A DNA stretch of 64,000 nucleotides from Methanosarcinaceae archaeon (GTDB taxonomy: Archaea > Halobacteriota > Methanosarcinia > Methanosarcinales > Methanosarcinaceae). The translations under genes and the position numbers were made by a program. The stretch covers positions 1 to 64,000 of the forward strand of contig JAFGCK010000036.1 of NCBI GenBank assembly GCA_016932675.1, given 5' to 3'. Of the stretch, positions 1 to 10,958 are shown in pieces; the stretch's first letter is position 1, and each line of letters starts with the position of its first letter. Under the pieces are notes generated by a model. The model was not told where the DNA came from and searched no databases. It was given only the letters and a program-made list of their open reading frames with translations.

Positions 1-696
1 GTAAAAGATAACGTGGGGATACACATCCATGTACTGGAAACCGAGGCTGAGCTCAACTATATGAAAGAGAACTACGGCATGTGTTCCATCCACTTCCTGA
101 AAGGAATAGACTTCTGGGGACCTGACGTGCTTGCAGCTCACTGTGTCTGGCTCTCTGACGGCGACATAAGGATACTTGCAGAGTATAAGGTGAACATTTC
201 CCACAACGTATTGAGCAATATGAAACTTGCATCCGGTATAGCACCTGTTGCCAGACTGCTGGACGCGGGAGCCAACGTATCACTGGGAACGGACGGATGC
301 GCATCCAATAACAACCTGGACCTCTTCGAGGAGATGAAGACTGCAGCACTGCTCCAGAAGGTGAGCACCATGGACCCTACGGTGTTGCCTGCGCGCCAGG
401 TACTTGAAATGGCTACAGTTAACGGCGCAAAGGCACTTGGGATAAAGAGCGGGATGCTGAAGGAAGGGTTTAATGCAGATATTATAATCGTGGACATGAA
501 AAAACCCCATCTTATCCCCTTATATGATGTCGCATCACACCTGGTCTATGCTGCATCCGGAAAGGATGTAAAGACGACGATCGTGGACGGGAAGATACTG
601 ATGGAGGACTACAGGGTGACCTGCCTGGATGAGCAGGGTATTATACGGAAGATGGAAAAGATATCAAAGGAACTGGTCCGGAGGATCAATGCTTAA
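1..696 (+). CDS. dadD: SAH/MTA/5'-deoxyadenosine deaminase, 3' part
   Basis: This is the C-terminal 231 residues of an amidohydrolase whose start lies before the window; frame 1 is open from base 1. Visible family marks are the metal-site HIHVLET near the start and GTDGCASNNNLDLFEEMK, the hallmark of the MTA/SAH deaminase branch. Family members deaminate the adenine ring of S-adenosylhomocysteine, methylthioadenosine or 5'-deoxyadenosine. The next gene, 59 bases on and on the same strand, is the SAH-hydrolase homologue, which fits a two-step SAH salvage route: deamination to S-inosylhomocysteine, then cleavage. Substrate choice cannot be read from the sequence. Family assignment is confident; the symbol follows the M. 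jannaschii enzyme. Confidence 0.88.
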   Translation, partial: VKDNVGIHIHVLETEAELNYMKENYGMCSIHFLKGIDFWGPDVLAAHCVWLSDGDIRILAEYKVNISHNVLSNMKLASGIAPVARLLDAGANVSLGTDGCASNNNLDLFEEMKTAALLQKVSTMDPTVLPARQVLEMATVNGAKALGIKSGMLKEGFNADIIIVDMKKPHLIPLYDVASHLVYAASGKDVKTTIVDGKILMEDYRVTCLDEQGIIRKMEKISKELVRRINA

Positions 697-755
697 ATAT
701 GAAATGCCGAAGTATACACTGCAATGAACATCCAGATCATCACAGGAGATATTAA

Positions 756-1991
756 ATGAGTAATAATGAAATGGTGGAGTCCGGCAACCAGAAAATAGAA
801 TGGGCTCGCAACCACATGCCGGTACTTGCGGCTGTGAGGAGTCAGTTCGAGAAAGAAAAACCACTGGAAGGACACAGGGTCGCAATGGCATTGCATGTGG
901 AAGCAAAGACCGCAGTGCTTGTTGAAACACTTGCCGCAGGCGGCGCTGAGATTGCCATAACCGGTTGCAATCCCCTGAGCACACAGGATGATGTGGCGCT
1001 TGCACTGGGTACCCGCAACTGCATTGATTGCCATGCAAGATATGACTGCTCTACAGAAGATTACTATGAAGCCATCGACAGGGTTCTTGATTTCGGCCCT
1101 GATATCACGATCGACGATGGTGCAGACCTGATATTCAAGATGCATACCGAACGTCCTGAGATGCTTGCCACCATACTCGGTGGCTGTGAAGAGACAACGA
1201 CCGGGATCCACAGGCTTAGATCCATGGAGCGTGAAGGTGCACTGAAGATGCCTGTCATCGCTGTCAATGACGCCATGACAAAGTTCCTCTTTGATAACCG
1301 CTACGGAACAGGGCAGTCGTCCTGGGACGGCATAATGAGGACCACAAACCTGCTTATTGCCGGCAAGAATGCAGTAATCGGCGGATACGGATGGTGTGGA
1401 AAAGGTACAGCCATGCGTGCCAGGGGCCTGGGGGCAAATGTGATCGTTACCGAGATCGACCCCATAAGAGCACTGGAAGCCCGCATGGACGGGAATGAGG
1501 TCATGCCGATGAAAGAAGCTGCCAGAATAGGGGATATATTCCTCACCACAACAGGCAACCGTGATATCCTTACTAAAGAACACTTCGAGGTTATGAAGGA
1601 TGGTGCTATCCTTGCCAATTCAGGCCACTTTAACGTTGAGATCAACCTTGAGGATCTTGAGAAGATGGCCAGGTCAGTACGTACAGTGAGGAAGAACATT
1701 AAGGAATATGATCTGGGCGACAGGAGAGTCAATGTACTTGCCGAGGGAAGGCTTGTGAACCTCGCAGCCGGCGATGGACATCCTGCAGAGGTCATGGATA
1801 TGAGCTTTGCGAACCAGGCACTCTGTGTAAGGTACATTGCAGAGAATACACTCATGAACGGTGTGCATAGCGTACCCCGTGAACTGGACATCAGTGTTGC
1901 AGAGATGAAGCTCAGATCCATGGGGATCACCCTGGACAGGCTCTCTCCTGAGCAGGCCGAATACATGGACAGCTGGTCGTACGGCACATAA
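756..1991 (+). CDS. ahcY: Adenosylhomocysteinase / S-inosylhomocysteine hydrolase
   Basis: A 411-residue NAD-dependent hydrolase that cleaves S-adenosylhomocysteine (or its deaminated form) to homocysteine, relieving product inhibition of methyltransferases. The NAD site GGYGWCGKGTA lies near residues 209-219, GHFNVEI follows in the second half, and the C-terminus ends in the shorter archaeal form rather than the longer bacterial/eukaryal one. The ATG at 756 has AGGAGAT seven bases upstream. It directly follows a SAH deaminase gene, so, as shown for the M. jannaschii homologues, the real substrate may be S-inosylhomocysteine. Stop codon TAA sits inside the loop of a strong terminator hairpin. 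Function confident, substrate open. Confidence 0.93.
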   Translation: MSNNEMVESGNQKIEWARNHMPVLAAVRSQFEKEKPLEGHRVAMALHVEAKTAVLVETLAAGGAEIAITGCNPLSTQDDVALALGTRNCIDCHARYDCSTEDYYEAIDRVLDFGPDITIDDGADLIFKMHTERPEMLATILGGCEETTTGIHRLRSMEREGALKMPVIAVNDAMTKFLFDNRYGTGQSSWDGIMRTTNLLIAGKNAVIGGYGWCGKGTAMRARGLGANVIVTEIDPIRALEARMDGNEVMPMKEAARIGDIFLTTTGNRDILTKEHFEVMKDGAILANSGHFNVEINLEDLEKMARSVRTVRKNIKEYDLGDRRVNVLAEGRLVNLAAGDGHPAEVMDMSFANQALCVRYIAENTLMNGVHSVPRELDISVAEMKLRSMGITLDRLSPEQAEYMDSWSYGT

Positions 1992-2014
1992 TGCCGTACA
2001 CTCTTACTTTTTTT
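1979..2014 (+). terminator. Intrinsic terminator of the SAH operon
   Basis: Perfect 8-bp inverted repeat GTACGGCA (1979-1986) / TGCCGTAC (1992-1999) with a 5-base loop that contains the ahcY stop codon, followed within a few bases by a run of T (2007-2014). Confidence 0.75.
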
Positions 2015-2381
2015 TATGTTAATGTTTTACCGGGTCAATGTCAAAATATATTTACTTTTGATACTTTTGAGATAGTGTCACCTCTGCGATGGGAAACTAC
2101 AAATTGAAAGGAACAGAGAGTTCATACCAGAAAGAAAATCATCTCATACAGTATAAAAAGCCAGATTAATCATATATATAGATTGTGAGACTTAATTATT
2201 TAAGAGTGAATAAATAAAATAGGGGACAAATAAATATAAATAGTCAAATAACATTACAGGACGAAAATGGCAGCGATGGCGCCCTGGCCCATAAAATATA
2301 TATAACATGGATTCCTTTTGTGACCGCTACACCGAAGAATGGACGTGCAGTACCTCCGGCAAATAACATGCAGATCTCAAT
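2015..2381. promoter_or_regulatory. Intergenic region with promoter for tRNA-Lys/RNA polymerase operon
   Basis: AT-rich spacer of 367 bases with no convincing gene. A strong archaeal TATA element (AAATATATATAA, 2294-2305) stands about 80 bases before tRNA-Lys; a start site roughly 26 bases downstream would give a precursor carrying the tRNA and possibly rpoH. A second AT element lies at 2196-2203. A 26-codon frame beginning at ATG 2089 has no ribosome site and is not called. Confidence 0.5.
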
Positions 2382-2458
2382 GGGCTCGTAGCTCAGTCAG
2401 GCAGAGCGTCTGGCTTTTAACCAGACGGCCTAGGGTTCAAATCCCTACGAGCCCGCCA
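2382..2458 (+). tRNA. tRNA-Lys (anticodon TTT), CCA encoded
   Basis: Cloverleaf read directly: acceptor GGGCTCG (2382-2388) pairs with CGAGCCC (2448-2454); anticodon stem TCTGG/CCAGA encloses loop CTTTTAA with anticodon TTT at 2416-2418; T-loop TTCAAAT. Discriminator G2455 and an encoded CCA at 2456-2458. It lies 49 bases before rpoH on the same strand and may be co-transcribed with the polymerase operon. Confidence 0.97.
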
Positions 2459-2506
2459 CATATTGCAAGGAGTGTCCACGTTCACATTTTTGAGGGAGGA
2501 AATCAA

Positions 2507-2743
2507 GTGAGAAAGTTTAGCCTGCTCGACCATGAATTGATCCCTAAACATGAGATCATGTCGGAAGATGAATTGAAAGCTATTTTAAAAACGTACAATA
2601 TAGGGAAAGAACAGCTTCCAAAGATAAAAATTGAGGATCCTGTAATACAGGAGATCGGGGCGCAGGCGGGAGAAGTTGTCAGGATCACCCGAAACAGCCA
2701 GACTGCCGGTCAGGCTTTTTATTATCGACATGTGATCGCGTGA
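2507..2743 (+). CDS. rpoH: DNA-directed RNA polymerase subunit H (RpoH/Rpb5)
   Basis: A 78-residue archaeal RNA polymerase subunit H, equivalent to the C-terminal domain of eukaryotic Rpb5; it sits at the lower jaw and contacts downstream DNA. The body HELIPKHEIMSEDE, the DPVIQEIGAQAGEVVRI block and the FYYRHVIA end are typical, and the length is the usual one. The start is GTG 2507, chosen because GGGAGGA ends six bases upstream (2494-2500); the open frame running further upstream only reads through the tRNA. First gene of the rpoHB''B'A'A'' order conserved in methanogens. Confidence 0.95.
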   Translation: MRKFSLLDHELIPKHEIMSEDELKAILKTYNIGKEQLPKIKIEDPVIQEIGAQAGEVVRITRNSQTAGQAFYYRHVIA

Positions 2744-2828
2744 AATCAGGAAGGGGATTTCACAAATAACAAGAACATCAGTATTATATTTTTCACGATA
2801 CTATTAATCACACAAAGAGGGTGCTATC

Positions 2829-4475
2829 ATAGCGTTAAGTAAAGGACATATCGCGAACTCATTTTTTACGAAAGATAAGATCGTGCAACATCACATCGAT
2901 TCCTACAACAAGTTTCTGGAGGCCGGGCTTCAGAAAATAATCGATGAACAGAAAATAATCGAAACGGACATCGAGGATACATATATCAAGCTGGGTAAGA
3001 TAAGGGTCGAGAACCCTGTTGTAAAAGAGGCTGACGGGGCCATCGAAAGGCTCTACCCCAACGAGGCAAGGCTCAGGAACCTATCCTATTCCGCACCACT
3101 GTACCTTCAGATGAGCGTGGTAGAAGGAGATGAGGAGAAGGAACCACAGGAAGCAAAGATCGGCCAGCTCCCCGTCATGATAAAATCCAACATCTGCAAC
3201 CTTCGGAACATGAGCGATGAGGAAATGGTCAAATACGGAGAAGATCCCCTTGACCCGGGAGGGTACTTCATCGTGAACGGAACCGAAAGGGTGGTCATGA
3301 CACTTGAGGACCTTGCCCCTAACAAGATCCTCACAGAGTTTGGGGAAAGGTATGGCGATGTCATCGAGGTGGCGAAGGTATTCTCACAAAGAAGAGGCTA
3401 CAGGGCACTCGTTGTCGTGGAAAGAGGGCGAAAATCACTCCTGGAGGTATCATTCCCATCAATTTCAGGACGTGTGAACTTTATCACACTGATGAGGGCG
3501 CTTGGAGTTGAAACCGATGAGGACCTTGTCAAGATCGTATCCACTGACCCCGAGATAATGAAGTTCATGTTCGAGAACCTTGAGGAAGCGGAAGTTGATA
3601 CCATGGAGGAAGCCATGGAAAAGATAGGTTCCCGTGTAGCTTCGGGACAGGCCAGGGACTACCAGATCAAACGTGCCAATTATGTAATTGACAGGTATCT
3701 GCTGCCACACCTGGGTAACGAGCCATTCAACAGGATAGCAAAGGCGAACTTCCTTGGAAGGATGGCCGAGTCATGCTTCGAACTTGCACTCGGGAAAAGA
3801 AGAGAAGATGACAAGGACCACTATTCCAACAAGAGACTGAAACTCACAGGAGACCTGATGGAGGATCTCTTCAGGGTGGCTTTCAACAGGCTTTCCCGTG
3901 ACATAAAATACCAGCTGGAAAGGGCGAACATGAGGAACCGTGAGCTCAACGTCATCACTCTTGTAAGGGCTGACGTGCTCACCGACAGGTTACAGCACCC
4001 GCTTGCAACAGGTAACTGGGTCGGCGGCAGGACAGGCGTGTCACAGCTTCTTGACAGGACCGATTACATATCAACACTCTCCCATCTCAGGCGCGTGATC
4101 TCACCCCTTTCAAGAGCACAGCCACACTTTGAAGCCCGTGACCTGCATCCTACACAATGGGGAAGACTATGTCCTTCAGAGACACCGGAAGGCCCTAACT
4201 GTGGACTGGTGAAGAACTTTGCACAGATGGTGGAGCTTTCCACTGGAACCGATGATGACAGGGTCATCAGGAACATATTATATGAACTTAACGTGGTGCC
4301 GGCAACACTGCATTCTGCAAGCATGAAACTACCGGGTTACGAAGGAGAGCTTGAATACTACATTGAAGAAATGGAAAGCATTCACAGTACAGAGGAAGAT
4401 GTTTCAGAACCTATCGGGTATGCGAACTATTCAGATACACTTGATGAAAATATAGGAGGTAATCTCGATGAATGA
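2829..4475 (+). CDS. rpoB2: RNA polymerase subunit B'' (N-terminal half of beta), unusual start
   Basis: N-terminal half of the second largest RNA polymerase subunit (protrusion, lobe and fork regions). The rifampicin-pocket/fork part ([24 protein letters not shown]) is near the C-terminus. The first in-frame ATG/GTG/TTG is GTG 2883, which would start at VQHHIDSY and cut off a conserved-looking head. The frame is open upstream as [17 protein letters not shown], and the only good ribosome site (GAGGGTG, 2817-2823) is spaced for an ATA codon at 2829. I therefore place the start at 2829 as a possible AUA initiation; 2883 is the fallback. It overlaps rpoB' by 8 bases. Identity is certain, start is not. 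Confidence 0.93.
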   Translation: MALSKGHIANSFFTKDKIVQHHIDSYNKFLEAGLQKIIDEQKIIETDIEDTYIKLGKIRVENPVVKEADGAIERLYPNEARLRNLSYSAPLYLQMSVVEGDEEKEPQEAKIGQLPVMIKSNICNLRNMSDEEMVKYGEDPLDPGGYFIVNGTERVVMTLEDLAPNKILTEFGERYGDVIEVAKVFSQRRGYRALVVVERGRKSLLEVSFPSISGRVNFITLMRALGVETDEDLVKIVSTDPEIMKFMFENLEEAEVDTMEEAMEKIGSRVASGQARDYQIKRANYVIDRYLLPHLGNEPFNRIAKANFLGRMAESCFELALGKRREDDKDHYSNKRLKLTGDLMEDLFRVAFNRLSRDIKYQLERANMRNRELNVITLVRADVLTDRLQHPLATGNWVGGRTGVSQLLDRTDYISTLSHLRRVISPLSRAQPHFEARDLHPTQWGRLCPSETPEGPNCGLVKNFAQMVELSTGTDDDRVIRNILYELNVVPATLHSASMKLPGYEGELEYYIEEMESIHSTEEDVSEPIGYANYSDTLDENIGGNLDE

Positions 4476-6282
4476 GGCTAAAGTGTTCCTGAACGGAGAA
4501 CTTATAGGAACGCACACCGACCCCTGGGACCTGGTAGAGAATATCAGAAAGCAGCGAAGGGCCGGGATCATTTCCAGCCAGATCAATGTGACCCTGCATG
4601 AGGACATTCATGAAGTGATAATCAACTCGGACATGGGTCGTGCAAGAAGACCGGCGATCATTGTGGAGAATGGGAAAAGCCTTGTCAGCCAGGACGAACT
4701 GGAACACATAGCCAGGGGAGAACTCACATTCGACGAGCTGCTCAGTGAAGGAAAAGTAGAGTACCTTGACTCCGAAGAAGAGGAAAATGCATACATTGCA
4801 CTCTATGCAGAGGACATTACTGAAAAGCATACCCACCTGGAGATCAATCCAGGACTGATGCTGGGCATATGTACAGGCATGGTACCGTATCCGGAGCATA
4901 ACGCATCACCCCGTAACACCATGGGTGCGGCGATGGTGAAACAGTGTATAGGCGTATCCACATCCAACACAAAGCTCAGGCCTGACACACGCGCGCACCT
5001 TTTACACTATCCGCAAAAAGCCATAGTAAGGACCGAGACCTGCGAGGCCATACACTTTGATGAAAGACCCGCGGGACAGAACTTCGTTGTAGCTGTCATG
5101 TCCTACGAAGGACACAATATCGAGGACGCCCTTGTATTCAACAAGGGATCCATTGAAAGAGGTCTTGGGAGAAGTCACTTTCTCAGGACGTTCGAAGGTG
5201 AGGAAAGACGTTATCCCGGCGGACAGGAAGACAAGTTTGAGATCCCTGATTCCGAGTACAGAGGCGCCCGCAGTCCCGAAGCCTATGCGAACCTGGACGT
5301 CGATGGTCTTGTGAACCCTGAGACAGTGGTCGGACCAAATGACGTGCTCATAGGTAAGACAAGCCCTCCCCGTTTCCTTGAAGAACAGTCCGATTTTGGG
5401 ATCACGGTGGAACAGCGCAGGGAAAGTGCAATCACCATGCGCTCCAATGAGAAGGGTATAGTCGACACCGTGCTGCTCACTGAATCGATCAATGGTACCA
5501 GGCTTGCAAAGGTAAAGATAAGGGACCAGAGGATACCTGAAATAGGAGACAAGTTCGCATCCAGGCATGGACAGAAAGGTGTTATCGGACTTATCGTACC
5601 CTTTGCAGACATGCCCTTCACAGAGAATGGGATGGTCCCTGACCTTGTGATAAACCCTCACGCGATCCCCTCCCGTATGACCGTTGGTCACGTGCTCGAA
5701 ATGATAGGGGGCAAGGTCGGTTCCATGGAAGGAAGGCGTATAAACGCCACAGCATTCTCCGGGGAGTGTGAGGACGACCTGCGTACAGCGCTCAAGGAAC
5801 AGGGATTCGCACACACCGGAAAGGAAGTGTTCTTTGACGGAGTTACCGGAAAGAAGATCCAGGCAGACGTGTTCGTCGGAGTCATCCTTTACCAGAAACT
5901 CCATCACATGGTCGCCTCAAAGATGCATGCAAGGTCCCGCGGTCCTGTACAGGTGCTCACCCGCCAGCCGACAGAAGGACGTGCCCGTGAAGGAGGTCTG
6001 CGTTTCGGGGAAATGGAGCGTGATGTGCTTATCGGTCACGGTGCAGCAATGACATTGAAAGAAAGATTACTGGATGAATCTGACAAGGTGGTCGAGCTTG
6101 TTTGCGGCCACTGCGGAATGATCGCCACCTTCGACAGGAAGAGGAACGTCAGATACTGTGCGAACTGTGGTGCTGAGACAGATATCCACCCGGTGGAAAT
6201 GAGTTATGCGTTCAAATTACTACTTGATGAAATCAAGTCCCTTGGTGTGGCTCCCAGGCTGCAGCTCGAGGATGCGGTGTGA
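4468..6282 (+). CDS. rpoB1: RNA polymerase subunit B' (C-terminal half of beta)
   Basis: A 604-residue subunit forming the catalytic part of the beta-like subunit. [12 protein letters not shown] contains the lysines and histidine that contact the transcript and active site; the C-terminal zinc ribbon is CGHCGM...CANCG. The gene starts at ATG 4468 inside the end of rpoB'' with GGAGGT at 4456-4461, so translation is coupled. The B''/B' split is a feature of methanogens and haloarchaea and their relatives. The next gene rpoA' follows after 11 bases. Confidence 0.97.
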   Translation: MNEAKVFLNGELIGTHTDPWDLVENIRKQRRAGIISSQINVTLHEDIHEVIINSDMGRARRPAIIVENGKSLVSQDELEHIARGELTFDELLSEGKVEYLDSEEEENAYIALYAEDITEKHTHLEINPGLMLGICTGMVPYPEHNASPRNTMGAAMVKQCIGVSTSNTKLRPDTRAHLLHYPQKAIVRTETCEAIHFDERPAGQNFVVAVMSYEGHNIEDALVFNKGSIERGLGRSHFLRTFEGEERRYPGGQEDKFEIPDSEYRGARSPEAYANLDVDGLVNPETVVGPNDVLIGKTSPPRFLEEQSDFGITVEQRRESAITMRSNEKGIVDTVLLTESINGTRLAKVKIRDQRIPEIGDKFASRHGQKGVIGLIVPFADMPFTENGMVPDLVINPHAIPSRMTVGHVLEMIGGKVGSMEGRRINATAFSGECEDDLRTALKEQGFAHTGKEVFFDGVTGKKIQADVFVGVILYQKLHHMVASKMHARSRGPVQVLTRQPTEGRAREGGLRFGEMERDVLIGHGAAMTLKERLLDESDKVVELVCGHCGMIATFDRKRNVRYCANCGAETDIHPVEMSYAFKLLLDEIKSLGVAPRLQLEDAV

Positions 6283-6293
6283 GGTGATACAGG

Positions 6294-8936
6294 ATGAAAG
6301 ATCTGCCATCAATTCCTAAAAGGATCGGTGCTATCAAATTCGGTTTGCTATCACCTCGTGAAGTAAGGAAAATGAGCGTAACCTCCATCATCACTGCAGA
6401 TACATATGATGATGACGGTTATCCCATTGACATGGGGCTTATGGACCTTCGGCTCGGAGTCATTGACCCGGGTCTTAAATGTAAGACATGCGGAAGTCGT
6501 GCAGGCGAATGTCCGGGCCACTTTGGACACATCGAGCTTGTTGCCCCGGTGATACATGTAGGTTTTAACAAGACCATCCGTAAGACCCTCCGCTCCATAT
6601 GCCATAACTGCAGTAGACTGCTTCTGGAAGCCGGAAAGAAGGACGAGTTCCTTGCACGGCTTGACAGCTCCCGGGAAATGGGGCACCTGCCTGACGATAT
6701 CGTTAATGAGGTCTTCAAAGAAGCCCGCAAGACAAAGGTGTGCCCATACTGCTCTGCAGAACAAAAAGAGATCAAGTTCGAGAAACCCACCGATTACATA
6801 GAGGATGGTCACAAGCTGACACCTACCGAGATAAGGGACCGCTTCGAGAACATTCCCGATGAGGACGTAAAGGTACTTGGAATGGACCCGTCAAGCGCAA
6901 GACCTGAATGGATGGTGCTTACAGTACTTCCGGTACCTCCTGTCACGGTCAGGCCCTCCATTACCCTTGAATCGGGCCAGCGCAGTGAGGACGACCTCAC
7001 CCACAAGCTTGTGGATATCATCCGTATCAACCAGAGATTCCAGGAGAACCGTGATGCAGGTGCCCCTCAACTGATCATTGAGGACCTGTGGGAACTCCTG
7101 CAGTACCATGTGACAACCTTCTTTGACAATGAGGTATCCGGTGTACCTCCTGCAAGGCACAGATCGGGAAGACCACTGAAGACCCTCACCCAGCGTCTGA
7201 AGGGGAAGGAAGGAAGGTTCAGGGGAAGTCTGTCAGGCAAGCGTGTGAACTTCTCTGCACGTACTGTTGTGTCACCTGAGCCAAACCTGAGCATCAATGA
7301 GGTCGGTGTTCCCTTCGAGATCGCCAGACAGATGACAATACCTGAGAAAGTAACTTCCAGGAACATCGAACTTCTGCGCATGTACGTTGAGAGGGGGAGC
7401 GAGGTACATCCCGGTGCAAATTATGTCATACGTGATGATGGAAGGCGTATCAGGGTATCCGAAATAAATAAGGAAGAGCTTATGGAGAAGATCGAGATCG
7501 GATGGACAGTTGAAAGGCAGCTCATGGACGGTGACATTGTCCTGTTCAACAGACAGCCATCCCTGCACAAGATGAGTATCATGGCTCACAGGGTAAAGGT
7601 CCTCCCGTACAAGACATTCAGACTCAACCCTGCTGTATGTCCGCCATACAACGCCGACTTTGACGGTGATGAGATGAACATGCACGTACTTCAGACAGAG
7701 GAGTCAAGGGCCGAGGCCAGTATACTCATGCAGGTGCAGGAGAACATACTATCCCCGCGTTTCGGTGGCCCTATCATCGGCGGCATACATGACCATATAT
7801 CAGGACTCTTCCTGCTGACCAGAAACGAGAACAGGATCACAAAGAACGATGCTCTGGAATTGCTCAGTAAATCCGATATAAGAGTCCTTCCAGAGCCTGC
7901 AAGTTACTCTGAGGATGGCGAACCTTTGTGGAACGGCAAGCAGATCTTCAGCCAGATATTGCCAAAGGGACTATACCTGGAGTTCCCCTCACAGGTCTGT
8001 TTCAAGTGTGATACCTGTAAGAAGAAGGACTGTGAATATGATGCCTATGTTGTCATAGAAGATGGAGAGATGATCCAGGGTACTATTGACGAACAGGCCA
8101 TTGGTGCTTTCAAAGGGAAGATCCTTGACAAGATCGTAAAGGAATATGGTTCCGATGCCGGTGCCAGGTTCGTAGATGACTTTACCAGGCTTGCGATCCG
8201 TGGTGTGATGAAGACAGGTCTTAGTTTCGGCATCAGTGATGAGGACATACCACAGACGGCAAAGGTCCAGATCGGCAACCTTCTGAATGAAGCCGAAGGC
8301 AGGGTCAAGAAACTCATTGAGGCCTATGAGGCAAAGGAACTTGAAGCATTGCCTGGACGTACCCTTGAGGAAACAATTGAAATGAAGATCATGCAGGAAC
8401 TCGGTAAGGCCAGGGACCAGACAGGCAACATTGCAGGTCGGCAGCTTGGTCTAGAGAACTCTGCTGTGCTTATGGCCAAGTCCGGCGCGAGAGGTTCAAT
8501 GCTTAACCTCACACAGATGGCAGCCTGTGTCGGACAGCAGGCTGTGCGTGGTGAAAGGATCAGGAGAGGCTACTCCGGAAGGACACTTCCACACTTTGAC
8601 AAAGGTGACCTGGGAGCAGATGCACACGGTTTCGTCAAATCCAGCTACAAGAGTGGCCTCAACCCGACAGAATACTTCTTCCATGCCATAGGTGGTCGTG
8701 AAGGTCTTGTGGACACTGCAGTCCGTACATCACAGTCAGGTTACCTGCAAAGGCGGCTTGTGAACGCACTGCAGGATCTTGAAGTGCAGTATGACGGTTC
8801 TGTCCGTGAGACCCGTGGTGTTGTCGTACAGTTCAAGTACGGCGAGGATGGCATCGACTCTACCAAAAGCGACTACAGCAAACCAGAGGCAGTGCATCGC
8901 ATAGTCAGGATGGTCACCGGAAGGGAGGTGAACTGA
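6294..8936 (+). CDS. rpoA1: RNA polymerase subunit A' (largest subunit, N-terminal part)
   Basis: An 880-residue largest-subunit part containing the clamp, active site and funnel. The catalytic [12 protein letters not shown] motif is at residues 453-464, with Asp455, Asp457 and Asp459 binding the catalytic magnesium. Zinc-binding cysteines occur early ([17 protein letters not shown]) and again at CHNC and CPYC; a further Cys-rich insert ([12 protein letters not shown]) lies mid-protein. [12 protein letters not shown] precedes the bridge-helix region ([16 protein letters not shown]). A ribosome site GAGGTGAT (6282-6289 region) precedes ATG 6294. rpoA'' starts three bases after the stop. Confidence 0.97.
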   Translation: MKDLPSIPKRIGAIKFGLLSPREVRKMSVTSIITADTYDDDGYPIDMGLMDLRLGVIDPGLKCKTCGSRAGECPGHFGHIELVAPVIHVGFNKTIRKTLRSICHNCSRLLLEAGKKDEFLARLDSSREMGHLPDDIVNEVFKEARKTKVCPYCSAEQKEIKFEKPTDYIEDGHKLTPTEIRDRFENIPDEDVKVLGMDPSSARPEWMVLTVLPVPPVTVRPSITLESGQRSEDDLTHKLVDIIRINQRFQENRDAGAPQLIIEDLWELLQYHVTTFFDNEVSGVPPARHRSGRPLKTLTQRLKGKEGRFRGSLSGKRVNFSARTVVSPEPNLSINEVGVPFEIARQMTIPEKVTSRNIELLRMYVERGSEVHPGANYVIRDDGRRIRVSEINKEELMEKIEIGWTVERQLMDGDIVLFNRQPSLHKMSIMAHRVKVLPYKTFRLNPAVCPPYNADFDGDEMNMHVLQTEESRAEASILMQVQENILSPRFGGPIIGGIHDHISGLFLLTRNENRITKNDALELLSKSDIRVLPEPASYSEDGEPLWNGKQIFSQILPKGLYLEFPSQVCFKCDTCKKKDCEYDAYVVIEDGEMIQGTIDEQAIGAFKGKILDKIVKEYGSDAGARFVDDFTRLAIRGVMKTGLSFGISDEDIPQTAKVQIGNLLNEAEGRVKKLIEAYEAKELEALPGRTLEETIEMKIMQELGKARDQTGNIAGRQLGLENSAVLMAKSGARGSMLNLTQMAACVGQQAVRGERIRRGYSGRTLPHFDKGDLGADAHGFVKSSYKSGLNPTEYFFHAIGGREGLVDTAVRTSQSGYLQRRLVNALQDLEVQYDGSVRETRGVVVQFKYGEDGIDSTKSDYSKPEAVHRIVRMVTGREVN

Positions 8937-8938
8937 AA

Positions 8939-10081
8939 ATGAGCATCAGTGAACCAACCATAGATTCAATGATCGAATCACTCGATCTTCCACTGAATAT
9001 AAAGAAGACCCTGAAAGATGATGCCCTGAAGGTAGGTGTCACAAAGAAGGAACTTGAAGATATAATTGAGCGCGTCTTGGAAAGCTATGATTATGCCTGC
9101 GTGGAGCCGTGCGAAGCCGTGGGCGTCGTCTCGGCACAGTCCATCGGTGAGCCGGGCACACAGATGACAATGCGTACGTTCCACTACGCTGGTGTGGCAG
9201 AGATCAACGTTACACTCGGACTGCCCCGCCTTATAGAGATCGTGGATGCAAGAAAGCAGCCCAGTACACCTATGATGACCATCGCACTGGAAGAAGGATA
9301 CGCTACCGACAGGGACATGGCCCGTGTACTTGCCTGGGAGATAGAGGCAACTCATATAGAACATCTTGCAGACATAACCACTGACCTTGCTAATATGCAA
9401 CTGATAATCGACCTGCATGAGAAAACACTGATGCAAAGGTCCCTCACCTCCGAGGAGGTCGCTGAGCGGCTCAGGGATTCACTTGACGTCGTGGTGACGG
9501 TTTCCGGCGACATCCGGAATCAGATCGTTCTTACACCTAATTCCCCTTCGTACAGGGAACTCCTGCAACTTGCCAAGAATATACATAACATAACGCTCAA
9601 GGGTATCGAAGGTATCAAAAGGGTCGTTATCAGGAAGGATGGCGAAGAATATACCCTTTATACCGAAGGCTCGCAACTTAAAGAGGTACTGCAGATCGAA
9701 GGAGTGGATGTCACAAGAACATACACTAATAACATTGGTGAGATATACGACGTGTTCGGCATAGAAGCTGCAAGGAATGCGATCATTACCGAAGCAACCA
9801 GCACACTTGCCGAGCAGGGTCTTACTGTAGACATAAGGCACATCATGCTTGTAGCGGACATCATGTGCTCTGACGGCGAAGTGAAGCAGATCGGAAGACA
9901 CGGGATCTCAGGTGAAAAGGCCAGTGTGTTCGCGCGTGCTGCTTTTGAGGTCACGGTCAATCACCTGCTTGACGCGGGAATGCGTGGTGACAGGGACGAG
10001 CTCAATGGTGTGACGGAGAATATCATCGTTGGTCAGCCGATCAAGCTTGGAACGGGCGATGTACACCTGATCTCCAGATAG
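8939..10081 (+). CDS. rpoA2: RNA polymerase subunit A'' (largest subunit, C-terminal part)
   Basis: A 380-residue C-terminal part of the largest subunit with the trigger loop ([19 protein letters not shown]) and the jaw and cleft region. Usual size for the archaeal split subunit. GGGAGGTGA lies at the end of rpoA' just before ATG 8939, so the two halves are translated together. No intein is present, unlike in some archaeal rpoA genes. Confidence 0.97.
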   Translation: MSISEPTIDSMIESLDLPLNIKKTLKDDALKVGVTKKELEDIIERVLESYDYACVEPCEAVGVVSAQSIGEPGTQMTMRTFHYAGVAEINVTLGLPRLIEIVDARKQPSTPMMTIALEEGYATDRDMARVLAWEIEATHIEHLADITTDLANMQLIIDLHEKTLMQRSLTSEEVAERLRDSLDVVVTVSGDIRNQIVLTPNSPSYRELLQLAKNIHNITLKGIEGIKRVVIRKDGEEYTLYTEGSQLKEVLQIEGVDVTRTYTNNIGEIYDVFGIEAARNAIITEATSTLAEQGLTVDIRHIMLVADIMCSDGEVKQIGRHGISGEKASVFARAAFEVTVNHLLDAGMRGDRDELNGVTENIIVGQPIKLGTGDVHLISR

Positions 10082-10180
10082 ACAATATGATTTTGCCCGG
10101 GAAGAACAACCAGAAACTACATATAAGGAATCATTTATTAGAATACAAATCTCATATTGATTATAAGTGAGTTGATCTAA

Positions 10181-10468
10181 ATGGATATTAACATTGATAA
10201 AGCACTTATCAAGGTCATCAGGACCGGCAAGGTCATTATCGGCTCCAACAGGACCGTTGATGCTGCCGTAAAGAAAGAAGCGAAGATGGTGGTACTCGCT
10301 GAGAACTGCCCTCGGGAGATCAGAGAGAAGGTCGAAAGCACAAATGTGCCTGTATTGAATTACCCGGGAACGGGCACCGAACTGGGACCAGCCTGCGGTA
10401 AGCCTTTCATCATTGCAGCAATGGCTATCATTGACAGCGGAGAGTCCGACATATTAGCTGCATCCTGA
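10181..10468 (+). CDS. rpl30e: Ribosomal protein L30e
   Basis: A 95-residue L7Ae/L30e-fold ribosomal protein of the large subunit. Typical stretches are [30 protein letters not shown] and [17 protein letters not shown]. It sits between rpoA'' and nusA as in other archaeal str operons. ATG 10181 is preceded by GTGAGTTGATCT, a reasonable ribosome site. A 99-base spacer before it is AT-rich and could hold an internal promoter. Confidence 0.95.
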   Translation: MDINIDKALIKVIRTGKVIIGSNRTVDAAVKKEAKMVVLAENCPREIREKVESTNVPVLNYPGTGTELGPACGKPFIIAAMAIIDSGESDILAAS

Positions 10469-10483
10469 AAGGAGTTGCCTTAG

Positions 10484-10909
10484 TTGAGTGAGATCAAACT
10501 GTCTACAGAAGGGATCAGATATATCGCTTTATTTGAAAAACTGACGGGAGCGACTGTCATGGATTGTATAATCGATGACGGCCGCATAATATATGTGGTC
10601 AAGGCTGGAGATATGGGTGCTGCCATTGGAAGAAATGGGGACCACATCAACCGGATGAAAAAAACTGTGGATAAGCATATAGATCTTGTGGAATACTCTG
10701 AAGAACCTGTTACGTTCATCAAGAATGCATTCGGCCCGGTAACTGTCAGATCGGTCAATATAGTGAAGCGGAACAACAAGCGATTGGCTTATGTAGAAAT
10801 ATCTAATAAGGACAAGGGACTTGCCATAGGAAGGAACGGAAAGAACATAGAGAAAGTCAAGCTTGTTGCTAAAAGGCATCATGATATAGATGACGTGATC
10901 CTGCAATGA
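10484..10909 (+). CDS. nusA: NusA-like transcription factor with two KH domains
   Basis: A 141-residue archaeal NusA made only of two KH RNA-binding domains; each carries the GxxG-type loop (AAIGRNGDHINRMKK around residue 46 and LAIGRNGKNIEKVK near residue 108). It lacks the N-terminal polymerase-binding and S1 domains of bacterial NusA, which is normal for archaea. The start is TTG 10484 with GGAG at 10471-10474; no closer ATG fits the family N-terminus. It lies in the polymerase/ribosome operon between L30e and S12. Confidence 0.93.
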   Translation: MSEIKLSTEGIRYIALFEKLTGATVMDCIIDDGRIIYVVKAGDMGAAIGRNGDHINRMKKTVDKHIDLVEYSEEPVTFIKNAFGPVTVRSVNIVKRNNKRLAYVEISNKDKGLAIGRNGKNIEKVKLVAKRHHDIDDVILQ

Positions 10910-10958
10910 TAATTGCAAAGTCAACAACTCACCATAATTCATATTCGGAGGATATAAT

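Noticed and set aside
693-1583. Long open frame on the minus strand (296 codons)
   Set aside because: It is the antisense shadow of the adenosylhomocysteinase gene; composition is rich in Cys/His and no motif is seen.
2089-2169. 26-codon frame upstream of tRNA-Lys
   Set aside because: No ribosome site and no similarity to known small proteins; probably chance in AT-rich DNA.
5002-5907. 301-codon minus-strand frame
   Set aside because: Lies fully inside rpoB' and has no family motifs.
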